Positions 1-8,944 of a stretch of DNA of 64,000 nucleotides are shown here, in pieces. The stretch's first letter is position 1. Every line of letters begins with the position of its first letter. The notes below the pieces were generated by a model. The model ran no database searches and was not told the origin of the DNA. It saw only the letters and a program-made list of their open reading frames with translations. The DNA comes from Planctomycetota bacterium (GTDB taxonomy: Bacteria > Planctomycetota > GCA-2746535), in contig NVWA01000016.1 in NCBI GenBank assembly GCA_002746535.1, positions 64,001-128,000 of the forward strand, given 5' to 3'. A program made the translations under genes and the position numbers.

Positions 1-2
1 AT

Positions 3-866
3 CAAAAAAGTTAATTGAACGGCCAACACAATTGGTATCAATAGAGCCAAAAAATAATCAAAATGAAGATTGAAGCTATAACACAAAAATAAACAGAAGG
101 CTAAATTCATAACAATACAAATAATTAAATTAAACATTAACCGTATCTTTCGGCAAACAAACCAAAGACAAACTAATACACCTAATAAACCTAGTAACCC
201 TTTCGATAGCAAATTATCTAGCAAACTATCTTGCAATTCTTTTTTAATAATTGGCACACCCACGGTATATATTTTAAATTTATCTGATCTATATTTATCA
301 ATTACATTGTTAATTTTGGATACGAATGCATCAAGTTCAAATTTTGTATTAATAGAATCTTCAAAAAGACACAAGGTAACAGAAGACTTCATGTCTTCAG
401 ACATTATTAAGTTTTTTATGTAAGAGGTCTCTAAGGCTTTTTCTCTAACTTGTTTCCAATTTATTTTCTCCAACGTAATTTTATCCGGTACCAAAAGTTC
501 AAATCGTGGTTTTAGCTTGCCATTTTCGATCATGGCAGGAACTAAAATATTGGATAATCCGATCATATTATAGTTGTTGGGCATGTTGTATAAATCATCT
601 GCCATTGAACTATAAGTACGATAAGAATCAATGTCAAAAATATCATCACACTCCACTAAAACAACAACCCAGATGTCTTTTTGCAGTGATTTTTTAATGA
701 GAGCATCCGTATCAAAGGTACGGACATCCCCTTTCATGATACTAAGAGTATTATCTTTATATAAAAATTGTGTGCGAGCATTGTATAAAAATAAAATTAA
801 TGGAAAAAGTAAACCAATAATTAAAAGAGAGACATACTTTGCATATTTGGTGAAAATAAAAGGCAT
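3..866 (-). CDS. MMPL/RND-family exporter, N-terminal part (cut by left edge)
   Basis: This open frame is missing from the ORF track because it runs off the left edge. I translated it by hand; 288 residues are visible without a stop. It starts MPFIFTKYAK, has one membrane helix at about residues 12-28, and then a periplasmic stretch of about 190 residues. Three more helices follow from about residue 222 (LLSKGLLGLLGVLVCLWF, LMFNLIICIVMNLAF, FLALLIPIVLAV). One helix, a large porter loop and then a helix bundle is the first half of an RND/MMPL transporter, which usually exports lipids or hydrophobic compounds by proton exchange. The start lies just past the nrdB terminator and has only a weak ribosome site (GAG), so expression may be low or come from an unseen promoter. 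The substrate cannot be told from this half. Confidence 0.72.
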   Translation of the reverse strand, partial: MPFIFTKYAKYVSLLIIGLLFPLILFLYNARTQFLYKDNTLSIMKGDVRTFDTDALIKKSLQKDIWVVVLVECDDIFDIDSYRTYSSMADDLYNMPNNYNMIGLSNILVPAMIENGKLKPRFELLVPDKITLEKINWKQVREKALETSYIKNLIMSEDMKSSVTLCLFEDSINTKFELDAFVSKINNVIDKYRSDKFKIYTVGVPIIKKELQDSLLDNLLSKGLLGLLGVLVCLWFVCRKIRLMFNLIICIVMNLAFCLFLCYSFNLHFDYFLALLIPIVLAVQLTFL

Positions 867-873
867 CTGCTCA

Positions 874-910
874 ACAATAAAAAAACGCAGGGTAGAAGCA
901 ATTTCTACCC
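874..910 (-). terminator. Rho-independent terminator of nrdAB
   Basis: On the minus strand an 8-bp stem GGGTAGAA/TTCTACCC with a 5-nt loop is followed by TGCG and a run of seven T. It lies about 30 bases after the nrdB stop and just before the exporter start, so it separates the two units. Confidence 0.8.
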
Positions 911-939
911 TTTAATTACGTTTTTAAAATATAGTTTTA

Positions 940-1983
940 TTAAAAATCATCCATACTAAGACTACCTTTAGAGTAGTTCGTTACGGTAGCTTCAAAGAAA
1001 TTTACTTTTTGCTGGTTAAAGTTTGAAAACTTATCCACCCATTTAATAGGATTTTCAACATTATAAAGAGGTTTCATTTGAACCCCCTTCAATCTTAAAT
1101 CAGCTAAATATTGAACGTACTGCAAAATGATGGCGTCATTAAAGCCCAATATTTTACCGTCCGCAACATGGCATCCCCATTCAGCTTCTAATGAAACGGC
1201 CTCCTTGAACATTTCATAAACTTCAGTTTCAAGTTCTTCAGTAAACAGTTCAGGGCGATCTTTTCGAATTGAATTAATCATCTGCTTAAACAATGTTAAA
1301 TGGGTTAATTCATCTCTTTGAATAAAACGAATCATTTGGGCACTACCTAACATTTTCCCACTTCTTGCCAAAGAATAAATAAAGGCAAATCCTTGATAAA
1401 AATATAAGCCTTCTAAAATTTGATTTGCAAATAGCGCTAATAGTTTTGCCTTAGAGGTAGGGTTTGTTTCCAAGCTTTCATATACTTTAGCAATGTAATT
1501 ATTCTTTTTAAATAATACTTCGTCAGTTCGCCACATATTATAAATACTATCTGTGTTTTCTGAAACAGATTCGACCATAACCGCATAACTAGAACTATGC
1601 AACGCTTCTTCAAATGCTTGACGAACTATCAATACATTTACTTCTGGTGCTGTTATATAGGGGTTAATATTATCCGTTGTATTATTTGTTTGAATACTAT
1701 CCATGAAAATCAATTGTGATAAGATCAAGTCATACATTCTTCTTTCTGCAATAGACAAGGTTTTATAGTCTTTTGCATCTTGAGTCATGTCAACTTCTTT
1801 TGGATACCATGAGTTTGCCAACATTGTATCCCACAGAGGTATTGCCCACTGGTATTTAACTTTTGTTAGCTCTATTAAACCTGTAGGATCTCCATCAATA
1901 ATACCTCGTGCATTTAATGTTTCAGTAGAAGAAGGGTTATAAATTTTCTTTTTTCCAACCATAACTGGTCTTAATTGATCCAT
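940..1983 (-). CDS. nrdB: Ribonucleoside-diphosphate reductase, beta subunit (class Ia/b type)
   Basis: This is the small, radical-bearing subunit of aerobic ribonucleotide reductase, which makes dNTPs together with NrdA. The di-iron and tyrosyl-radical signature is visible: MDSIQ supplies the first Asp ligand, and EEALHSSSY has Glu, then His three residues on, then Tyr four residues after His. That is the spacing of E115, H118 and Y122 in the E. coli enzyme, so the radical Tyr is kept. The track ORF opens at 2001, but the ATG at 1983 ([10 protein letters not shown]) is the better start. Its A is shared with the TGA stop of nrdA, the usual coupled arrangement, giving 347 residues. It is the last gene of the nrdAB operon and a terminator follows. 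Confidence 0.95.
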   Translation of the reverse strand: MDQLRPVMVGKKKIYNPSSTETLNARGIIDGDPTGLIELTKVKYQWAIPLWDTMLANSWYPKEVDMTQDAKDYKTLSIAERRMYDLILSQLIFMDSIQTNNTTDNINPYITAPEVNVLIVRQAFEEALHSSSYAVMVESVSENTDSIYNMWRTDEVLFKKNNYIAKVYESLETNPTSKAKLLALFANQILEGLYFYQGFAFIYSLARSGKMLGSAQMIRFIQRDELTHLTLFKQMINSIRKDRPELFTEELETEVYEMFKEAVSLEAEWGCHVADGKILGFNDAIILQYVQYLADLRLKGVQMKPLYNVENPIKWVDKFSNFNQQKVNFFEATVTNYSKGSLSMDDF

Positions 1984-4364
1984 CACTGACACCCCACACA
2001 TTCTACACTTCGATCCATAACATCATCTTTATTTTCAGCCGATTCACTTCTTAAATAATAAGTTGATTTACAGCCTAACTTCCATGCTAACATATAAATA
2101 TCATTCAAAACTTTACCGCTAGCTTGATTTATTTTTATGAAAATATTTAACGATTGGCCTTGATCAATCCATTTTTGTCTTACAGCAGCCGCTCTCACCA
2201 AATCTCTTTGATCTAAGTCGTATGCTGAAATATAATACTCATTAGTTCTTGGTGTGATATTGGGTGCTGTTACAGGTATCAATCCCGATAAGTTTTCTTC
2301 AAACCATTTTCGTTTATAAATTGGCTCAATTGTTTGAGTGGTTCCCGTTAATATTGAGATACTTGAAGTCGGAGCAATTGCCATTAAATAGCCATTGCGT
2401 ATGCCATCTTTTTTTACCTTTTCTCTAAGACTTTCCCAATCATACACATATTCTCTTTTTGTGAGATCTTTCGCACCTTGATTGGCTGAATCAATTGGAA
2501 ATATCCCTTTACTCCATTTAGAACCTTCGAAGGTTGCGTAATTGCCTTTTTCCAAAGCTAATTCACTTGAAGATAAGATAGCATTATAACTAATGCTTTC
2601 CATCAACTCATCAACTAATTCAAAGTGCTCTTGGCTACCCCAATAAATTCTCTTTTCTGCCAACCACTGAGATTCCCCCATCACACCTAAACCAATAGAT
2701 CTTGATAGCAAATTAGTTTCTTTCACTTTAGAAACAGGATAAAAATTTAAATCAATTACATTGTCTAACATTCTCACCGCAATTGGTGTTACTCTTTCAA
2801 TATCTTCCTTTGTATTAACACGACTCAAGTTTATCGAAGCCAAATTACATACGGCTGTCAAACCATTAATAGGTTCCTTGTCAACCATGAAAATTTCTTT
2901 TCCATCCAGTGAATCCAAAGAGGTTAATTTACTGGCCCTTTTGTTCAATCCACTGTCAGTTGTAATTGCCTCTTCTTCATCAAACAAGATAGTACTACCA
3001 TCATGAAAGTTCACCTTAACCTTGTATGAATTTGGAGACGTATTTTGGAAAATTTCAGTACACAAATTTGAACTTCTGATAATACCAACATGGTTATTTG
3101 GATTTGCGTCATTTGCCGTATCCTTAAAACATAAAAAAGGACTACCAGATTCAAAATAACATAACAAAATTTTCTTCCATAGATCTTTTGCTTTTACAAC
3201 TCTTTTAGGTACACCATCATCAGCTTCATATTTTTCATACAAGGCTTTAAATTCTTCACCATGTGCTTCTTTAAGACCTTTAGCAACAAATGGATCCATC
3301 AAGGACCAATCTTCATTTGCTTCAATTCGCTCCATAAACAAAGAGTTTATCCACAACGATGGAAACAAATCATGTGTTCTTCTTCTTTCTTCACCTGAAT
3401 TTTTCTTTAGATCAATAAAATCATCTATATCTGAATGCCATGGTTCAATGTAGATTGCGATAGCTCCTTTTCTAGTACCAAGTTGATCAACTGCTACAGC
3501 CAAATCATTCGTCATTTTCAAGAATGGAATTATTCCTCCTGCTGCATTTTTATGTCCATCAATAAAAGATCCTTGAGATCTTACCGACGTCCAATCCCAT
3601 CCAATTCCTCCACCAAATTTAGACAGCAATGCCATTTCTTTGTAACCATCAAATATTCCTTCAATGTTATCAGGGGCAGCGCCAATGAAACAAGAACTTA
3701 GCTGATGTCTTGGTGTACGAGCGTTAGATAAAGTTGGAGTTGCACACATAACTTCAAATTTTGAAAGGATATCATAAAACTTTTTTGCCCAAGACTGACG
3801 ATCTTTTTCGTTTTGAGCTAGAAACATAGCTACTCCCATAAAGAGCTGCTGAGGCAATTCAATTGGGTTGCTGTGTTTATCTTTTAATAAATAGCGGTCG
3901 AATAATGTTTTGATTCCCAAATAATTAAATAAGTAATCTCTTTCAGGTTTAATATAGTTGTTTAGATCTTCGATGTCATATTTTTCTTTTAACCCAAGTA
4001 CAATCCTGCCAGCTTCTTCGCCAACTTCAAAATATTGGCTCAAAGGACAGTAAGGCTGACCTTTGGTACCTTCAATTGTTTTTCCTACTTTATGATAAAG
4101 ATCAAATAAGAATAATCTTGCAGCGACATATGTCCAATTAGGAAACTCAGTATCGATCTTATCAGCTGCTGTATGTATGATAGTTTCTTGAATCTCTTTT
4201 GTGGTAATTCCATTTCTGAATTGTATTCCCGCATCGACTTCCAGTTCAGATTGACTAACACCATCCAAACCTTCACAGGCTTTACTTGTTTTAACTTGTA
4301 TCTTTTGAATATTTAAAAGTTCCACTTCTCCGTCTCGATTTACGACCTCGATTTCATCTATCAC
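1983..4364 (-). CDS. nrdA: Ribonucleoside-diphosphate reductase, alpha subunit
   Basis: This is the catalytic large subunit of class I ribonucleotide reductase and reduces NDPs to dNDPs. The N-terminal 90 or so residues form an ATP-cone, the dATP/ATP activity switch. The active-site strand SNLCTEI near residue 434 carries the Asn-x-Cys-x-Glu triad of the catalytic thiyl site. The C-terminus ends ECVGCQ, the swinging CxxC pair that is re-reduced by thioredoxin or glutaredoxin. The length of 793 is normal. The ribosome site is a G-rich run (GAGGGGGG) about ten bases before the ATG. It overlaps nrdB by one base and has candidate NrdR boxes upstream. Confidence 0.96.
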   Translation of the reverse strand: MIDEIEVVNRDGEVELLNIQKIQVKTSKACEGLDGVSQSELEVDAGIQFRNGITTKEIQETIIHTAADKIDTEFPNWTYVAARLFLFDLYHKVGKTIEGTKGQPYCPLSQYFEVGEEAGRIVLGLKEKYDIEDLNNYIKPERDYLFNYLGIKTLFDRYLLKDKHSNPIELPQQLFMGVAMFLAQNEKDRQSWAKKFYDILSKFEVMCATPTLSNARTPRHQLSSCFIGAAPDNIEGIFDGYKEMALLSKFGGGIGWDWTSVRSQGSFIDGHKNAAGGIIPFLKMTNDLAVAVDQLGTRKGAIAIYIEPWHSDIDDFIDLKKNSGEERRRTHDLFPSLWINSLFMERIEANEDWSLMDPFVAKGLKEAHGEEFKALYEKYEADDGVPKRVVKAKDLWKKILLCYFESGSPFLCFKDTANDANPNNHVGIIRSSNLCTEIFQNTSPNSYKVKVNFHDGSTILFDEEEAITTDSGLNKRASKLTSLDSLDGKEIFMVDKEPINGLTAVCNLASINLSRVNTKEDIERVTPIAVRMLDNVIDLNFYPVSKVKETNLLSRSIGLGVMGESQWLAEKRIYWGSQEHFELVDELMESISYNAILSSSELALEKGNYATFEGSKWSKGIFPIDSANQGAKDLTKREYVYDWESLREKVKKDGIRNGYLMAIAPTSSISILTGTTQTIEPIYKRKWFEENLSGLIPVTAPNITPRTNEYYISAYDLDQRDLVRAAAVRQKWIDQGQSLNIFIKINQASGKVLNDIYMLAWKLGCKSTYYLRSESAENKDDVMDRSVECVGCQ

Positions 4365-4453
4365 TAATTATCCCCCCTCTTTTTGTTAAAATATTACAAT
4401 TTTCAACAGAATTTATTAATTTAGTCTAAATATAGTATTTTTTAGTGCCTCTA

Positions 4454-4499
4454 CAACCAAATATTGTGTGTTATTTATAAATATCACAACATCTTGTGG
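4454..4499 (-). promoter_or_regulatory. Candidate tandem NrdR boxes upstream of nrdAB
   Basis: Two 16-base sites, 4454-4469 and 4484-4499, each match the known NrdR box (acaCwAtATaTwGtgt) at 12 of 16 positions. Both keep the TTGTG half and the central AT. Their centres are 30 bp apart, close to the three-turn spacing of real NrdR pairs. They lie 90-135 bp before the nrdA start. NrdR itself is not in the window. The match was counted by eye. Confidence 0.55.
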
Positions 4500-5190
4500 T
4501 AGAGACGGATGTTCGATTATAGTTTTCACTGCTGATTAGAAATAGATAAATCTAAAAGATTTAAAAAAGATGTTATTTTGTCAAATTAGTTAAATTAAGG
4601 CCACTTTACTTTCCAAAAAGTATAAATTTTATGCCCTTTAATATGCTTTATACTGAAATAATTTACTAAAACTAAATCTTATAATTTTATAGGGAATCAA
4701 AAACCTTCATTTTTATCATTTTTAAAGTGATAAAAACATGACACATGATTTTATGATTAAAGTCATAAATAGATCTCAAACATGCTTACAACGCCACCTC
4801 AATCAATATATAAATAAAACCGACAGCTAATGATTCTTTATTAATAAGTTAATACTTTTGGCCATACACCTTCCAATAGACACAAGCTATGCATTAAAAG
4901 ATTAATCCAAATTAAAAAATTATTTTTAGGATAGCGAAATCACTTATTAAGAATAAGAACTGCTTTATGGAGCCCATATCCGGATAAAAATGCCCTTTTA
5001 CTCTATGGATAATAAAGATACGAAAAATGAACTAGATGAATAATTTAAGAAACACCTATTCGGTAAAAGAAATCTGGAAAATGAAATTGGCCATGAATTT
5101 TTATAAGATTCAGCCATAAATAAGAGTCATTTAGTACAAGGAAGTAAAAGAAATAATTTAAAAATATCAGGGAGATCGGGCAGAAAAAAA
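4500..5190. other. Gene-free stretch between nrdA and tRNA-Gln
   Basis: About 690 AT-rich bases with no open frame of useful length. The only coding-like trace is at about 5008-5180 on the plus strand. There a frame reads MDNKDTKNELDE, stop, FKKHLFGKRNLENEIGHEFL, stop, then more lysine-rich sequence. It could be the tail of a decayed gene, but I recognise no family and chance cannot be excluded. Confidence 0.4.
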
Positions 5191-5262
5191 TTCCCCCATA
5201 AGGACTTGAACCTCAAACGCTTGTACCAAAAACAAGTGTGTTACCAATTACACCATGGGGGA
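5191..5262 (-). tRNA. tRNA-Gln (anticodon UUG)
   Basis: The minus strand folds as a full cloverleaf of 72 nt. It has acceptor TCCCCCA/TGGGGGA, D stem GTGT/ACAC with the AATTGGTA loop, and anticodon stem CTTGT/ACAAG with loop TTTTGGT (anticodon TTG). The T arm has the TTCAAGT loop and the discriminator is A. CCA is not encoded; a run of seven T follows directly and may end transcription. Confidence 0.95.
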
Positions 5263-5276
5263 ATTTAAGAGCGCGA

Positions 5277-5304
5277 TTTATATTCTATTCAGTTCTTTTG
5301 TCAA
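5277..5304 (-). promoter_or_regulatory. Sigma70 promoter of tRNA-Gln
   Basis: On the minus strand: TTGACA, 16 bases, TATAAA, ending 14 bases before the tRNA. The -35 is perfect and the -10 is 5 of 6. It is followed by TCGCGC, a GC-rich discriminator of the kind seen at stable-RNA promoters under stringent control. Confidence 0.75.
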
Positions 5305-5328
5305 CCAAGTTTTATCAATTCGAGAGTT

Positions 5329-6174
5329 TTAAGTCAAAAAACGATCAGACAAAGAAAGCTCTTTTATTACATGCTGAGGGCTATTTGGGTACACTTTACT
5401 CATTAATTCATTGATTTCTTTTTGCTCGGATTCCGACACTTTTTTATACCAAACTTTGTTATCAGCATCCCACCTAAATCGGGCTGCCTTCAACATATCT
5501 TTGGATGCAAAAGGAGCCTTAACTGCATGTACAAAAAATTCTTTCTTTTGCGCATTATCAAAAAGCTCCTTCAAAAATATTGCCCCGCCTCTATCATTTG
5601 ATAATAATTTGAGGGTCGCCAAACAGTCAATTTCAGCCCGATGTCCTTCAAAGTAGAATAGGCAATCATTGCATAAATGCTGTAATGTTCGACATCCAAA
5701 CCCATTTGAGCGCCAGTTAACGTCATCCATCGAGCAGGCCCATAATTTATCGGATGAACTCTTAAATTTCTGATGTATAAACCCTCGGTCAAATCGAGCA
5801 TTATGGGCAATTATGATATTGGCATTTGAAAAGTGGCTATCAATTTTACCCATATCAAATGATTGATCTTTCAGTATCTCATCTGTCAATCCCGTTAATT
5901 TTACTATTTCTGCAGATAAAGGCTGACCCGGATCTTGTAAGAAATTATCGACTTTTAAAACTTCCGTGATTTTTCCCGAAAGACTATCAAACTGAAAAGA
6001 GACTAAGCCTATCTCAATGATTTTATCTTTTCTGGAATCCAATCCTGTTGTTTCGACATCCACCATTAAACCTGTCAAAATATCCGCGTCACCATCAGCA
6101 GTGGAAATAAAATCTTTTTCACCATCATAATAATTAATAATTCTAGGTTCTTTTTTAACCATTTGATTCTCCAT
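5329..6174 (-). CDS. DEDDh 3'-5' exonuclease (DnaQ-like)
   Basis: This is a member of the DnaQ/RNase T exonuclease superfamily. All three motifs are present: Exo I as LMVDVETTGLD, Exo II as IIAHNARFDRGF, and Exo III as HRAEIDCL (His-x4-Asp type). Together they supply the acidic metal ligands and the catalytic His. After the nuclease domain (about residues 30-205) comes a short C-terminal module (AARFRWDADNKVW) that I have seen attached to such exonucleases. It is probably a nucleic-acid or protein contact. It is a stand-alone protein with no polymerase domain, so proofreading, repair or RNA trimming are all possible. It is the last gene of the FHA kinase-NAGS operon, two bases after the NAGS stop. 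Confidence 0.85.
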   Translation of the reverse strand: MENQMVKKEPRIINYYDGEKDFISTADGDADILTGLMVDVETTGLDSRKDKIIEIGLVSFQFDSLSGKITEVLKVDNFLQDPGQPLSAEIVKLTGLTDEILKDQSFDMGKIDSHFSNANIIIAHNARFDRGFIHQKFKSSSDKLWACSMDDVNWRSNGFGCRTLQHLCNDCLFYFEGHRAEIDCLATLKLLSNDRGGAIFLKELFDNAQKKEFFVHAVKAPFASKDMLKAARFRWDADNKVWYKKVSESEQKEINELMSKVYPNSPQHVIKELSLSDRFLT

Positions 6175-6176
6175 TT

Positions 6177-7343
6177 TTATCTAATAAAAGAGTCGCCTCT
6201 TTGTTCACAAAACTTAATGACTTTTTTTCGTCCGCTTTCTCCAACGCCTATCCAAAAGACATACCAATCACCAACTCGTTGATGTCCGTCTGCTTTTTTA
6301 AAATACCATGCTTGCAAAGGATTCGTCTTTTTTGTTCGCCAAAAAAAGGGCTTATCAATTGAACAGATTTCTCGCCATAAACTATTACCCCAACCTTCAC
6401 TTTGATGTCCGGGATCCACTACAAATTTATCTAGATAGTACATTGACCCCACTTTTTTCAATATTGCAAAAGCGGAGGAATTCTCATTTTTAAAAATAAT
6501 ATCGTTTTTCGCAAATGTATAGTTCTCATTTAATTTAAAACCAAAACTTTTCTCTATAGTTTTTTTTAATTTTAAAACATCAACTTTACTGTAGCCATTA
6601 TAAAAATGGACTTCGTTCCGAAGATTTAAGTAGGTTCCACTCCCCTGAACAGTAAATAATTCCTTAAGAAGACCTTCAGAAGAGACTAATTGGACATGCA
6701 CTTTCTTTTCATATGCACGCGCCTGTTCAAGCAATATCTTATATTTTTTAATTTCACTATAAACTTTATGTGTGATTTCTTTATTCTTATTTAATCGCTC
6801 TAAATCCGGATCTATTTCTAAATAACTTATTAAAGCATTTGATTTCAATTTTAATCCTCCACTATTGGAAACAACTAAAATTTTTCTAGGATGTAATTGT
6901 TCAAGCAATAGTTTTGCTAAGTCTAATGAATTGAATTTAAAGGCAGGACATTTTTTTATTTCCAATATTGGCTGAAAACCAGAAGCGATCGTTTTAATTA
7001 CTGAATCAGTTAATTTCTTAGTATTCAAAGACTTTTTAAACGTCTCTAGAGGAATTCTTTTCAAACTACCATCACTTTTTTTGACTAAAGCAATCAAACG
7101 TTTAATCAAATCCTCCTCATCTTTGTTTTTGATATTCACCAATATAATAGGAAACAACTTCAGTCGAGCTAAAAAAATCAAATCCCATGCGAATAGTTCA
7201 AAATTCAATTTGAGGACGTCGGGGTCTAAAAGAAGAACGGCAAAATTTTCCGGTGATTGAGAATGAAAAATATTTAAAAACATTTCTCGTTCTTTTTCAG
7301 TGCCTAATATTTTAAAAAGGCCTTCTACTATATTTCTAGGCAT
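6177..7343 (-). CDS. N-acetylglutamate synthase-like protein (amino-acid-kinase fold plus DUF619 GNAT)
   Basis: The C-terminal 140 residues are the acetyltransferase domain of vertebrate-type N-acetylglutamate synthases: YLDKFVVDPGHQSEGWGNSLW is the acetyl-CoA loop region, followed by PFFWRTKKTNPLQAWYF and WYVFWIGV. The first 230 residues keep the outline of the acetylglutamate-kinase fold (KILVVSNSGGLKLKSNALIS resembles its 'TDVxGL' strand). The glycine-rich nucleotide loop is gone and at 388 residues it is short, so I expect synthase but not kinase activity. The role would be the first step of arginine synthesis, acetylating glutamate. Its ATG abuts the TAA of the FHA kinase gene, so the two are co-translated. 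No other arginine gene is nearby. Confidence 0.75.
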   Translation of the reverse strand: MPRNIVEGLFKILGTEKEREMFLNIFHSQSPENFAVLLLDPDVLKLNFELFAWDLIFLARLKLFPIILVNIKNKDEEDLIKRLIALVKKSDGSLKRIPLETFKKSLNTKKLTDSVIKTIASGFQPILEIKKCPAFKFNSLDLAKLLLEQLHPRKILVVSNSGGLKLKSNALISYLEIDPDLERLNKNKEITHKVYSEIKKYKILLEQARAYEKKVHVQLVSSEGLLKELFTVQGSGTYLNLRNEVHFYNGYSKVDVLKLKKTIEKSFGFKLNENYTFAKNDIIFKNENSSAFAILKKVGSMYYLDKFVVDPGHQSEGWGNSLWREICSIDKPFFWRTKKTNPLQAWYFKKADGHQRVGDWYVFWIGVGESGRKKVIKFCEQRGDSFIR

Positions 7344-8840
7344 TTATGATAATTCATTTAGGTGGGATTCTATTTCTTTTCTAAACTCCATAGCACTACT
7401 AAAGCGATCCTCCATACCAAATTCCAACGCTTTATCAACAATATCACAAATCCAAATAGGCAGATCTGGAACTAGAGAATTTAATTTGGGCAAGGGCTCC
7501 TCCCCAACCTTCATTAATATTTCTATGGCACCGACACCCTCATAAGGTGGTCGGCCTGTTAACATATGAAAAAGCGTTGCCCCAATGCCATACACATCTG
7601 TTTGAACAGTCACATTCTTGGCTGTTTTAATTTGCTCTGGAGCCATATAAGATGGTGTTCCAAGAGTCACCCCAGTCACGGTTGTTAATCCCGTTTGGGA
7701 TGCTTCTAAATTTTTCATCAATCCAAAGTCAGTTATTCTTACATTAAGCTCCTCATCAACCAAAACATTTTCTGGCTTAATATCTCTATGAATAATGCCT
7801 GATCCATGTGCTTGCTCCATAGCTTTAAGAACTTTTAAAATTATGTTAACTGATACAGGTAAAGTCAAGACACCATGAATGCTAATATATTCACCTAAAT
7901 TAAATTTTCCAAAATACTCCATAACAATATAATTCAAACCATTAAATTGACCCGCATCAAGGTATTGAATAATATGGTCACTATGTAATTGTTTTAAGAC
8001 ATTTTTTTCTTTATTAAATCTATGCTCTACTCCTGGCTCATCTTTACGTGAAGCTCTCAAAACTTTTACAGCTACTTCCTGACCATTCTCGACATTATCT
8101 GCGAGATAGACAACACCCATCCCACCTTTTCCGAGGTTTTCTTTAATTAAATATTTACCCATTTCAACACCAATTAACATATCAGTGATGGAAGATTCTC
8201 CAATTATATGACTTGAATCGTTATCATATTTTATTTTTACAGATTCAGTTTTCTTTGACATTCCAATAACTATTCGAATATGCTTACCCAATCTAATTGT
8301 GTCGCCAGCTTTGATATAAGCTTCAGATATTTTTTTTCCGTTTAAATAAGTACCATTTCGACTTCCTAAATCAATCAACTTATATCGACGGCCAAACATA
8401 CGAATCACGCAATGCTTTCTCGATAAATCAATATCATCTAAACAAAGTTCACATTGCTTTCTTCTTCCAAAATAAAAATTATCCGTTTTAACAATAAACT
8501 TAAGACCGGCGTCTTTAACAAATAGACTTGGAATATATTCATCCCAAAAATAATGGTTTTTAATTTCAACACCACATTCAACACATGTTTTTTCATCAGA
8601 ATCATGATAATCTACATTAGGAGAGAAATAATATTCTCGGCCACAACAGGAATAAATGCGGGTCTTAGACTCTTCAAGTAAAAGGTCCATTACTTCATTT
8701 GGAATTGACAACTCTGTTTCTAAAAACAGTCGATATTCGCTTAAACTATCGAAATAACGTCCTTGAAGCTTCTCAAGGGGGACCATCTTTTTTTCTTCGA
8801 GTAAATCAGAAACTGCCTGACATATTAACTGAACGTGCAT
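7344..8840 (-). CDS. FHA-domain Ser/Thr protein kinase with zinc-ribbon-like N-terminus
   Basis: A soluble eukaryotic-type kinase of 498 residues. Residues 1-100 are unassigned but hold two cysteine pairs (CC at 65-66, CVEC at 86-89) that could bind zinc. Residues about 117-192 form an FHA domain, which binds phosphothreonine (FGRRKQCELCL, SRKHC, LGSRNGTYLNG). The kinase domain runs from about 230 to 490 with every catalytic element: GKGGMGVVY loop, VAVKV Lys, HRDIKPEN, DFG and GTPSYMAPEQ. There is no membrane helix and no PASTA domain, so it senses something in the cytoplasm, perhaps via its own phosphorylated state. It is the first gene of an operon with NAGS and the exonuclease and has a strong predicted promoter. 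Its substrates are unknown. Confidence 0.9.
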   Translation of the reverse strand: MHVQLICQAVSDLLEEKKMVPLEKLQGRYFDSLSEYRLFLETELSIPNEVMDLLLEESKTRIYSCCGREYYFSPNVDYHDSDEKTCVECGVEIKNHYFWDEYIPSLFVKDAGLKFIVKTDNFYFGRRKQCELCLDDIDLSRKHCVIRMFGRRYKLIDLGSRNGTYLNGKKISEAYIKAGDTIRLGKHIRIVIGMSKKTESVKIKYDNDSSHIIGESSITDMLIGVEMGKYLIKENLGKGGMGVVYLADNVENGQEVAVKVLRASRKDEPGVEHRFNKEKNVLKQLHSDHIIQYLDAGQFNGLNYIVMEYFGKFNLGEYISIHGVLTLPVSVNIILKVLKAMEQAHGSGIIHRDIKPENVLVDEELNVRITDFGLMKNLEASQTGLTTVTGVTLGTPSYMAPEQIKTAKNVTVQTDVYGIGATLFHMLTGRPPYEGVGAIEILMKVGEEPLPKLNSLVPDLPIWICDIVDKALEFGMEDRFSSAMEFRKEIESHLNELS

Positions 8841-8892
8841 AAATTAAACCAATACTCTTCGAAATCGTAAAACGATAAATAATAACTCTTTT

Positions 8893-8921
8893 ATTATAGG
8901 ACATATTCTAGCTAGATTCAA
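8893..8921 (-). promoter_or_regulatory. Sigma70 promoter of the kinase-NAGS-exonuclease operon
   Basis: Minus strand TTGAAT, exactly 17 bases, then TATAAT (perfect -10). It lies in the 104-base gap after the FliK-like gene and leaves a leader of about 45 bases before the kinase ATG. Confidence 0.65.
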
Positions 8922-8944
8922 AATCTATAAAGAGAATTTTAGAT

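Noticed and set aside
2761-3701. Plus-strand ORFs inside nrdA
   Set aside because: They overlap a strongly conserved gene on the other strand and have no recognisable protein pattern.
4975-5180. Coding-like trace MDNKDTKNELDE ... KKHLFGKRNLENEIG
   Set aside because: Two stops interrupt it and I recognise no family, so it is not listed as a pseudogene; only noted in the gap entry.
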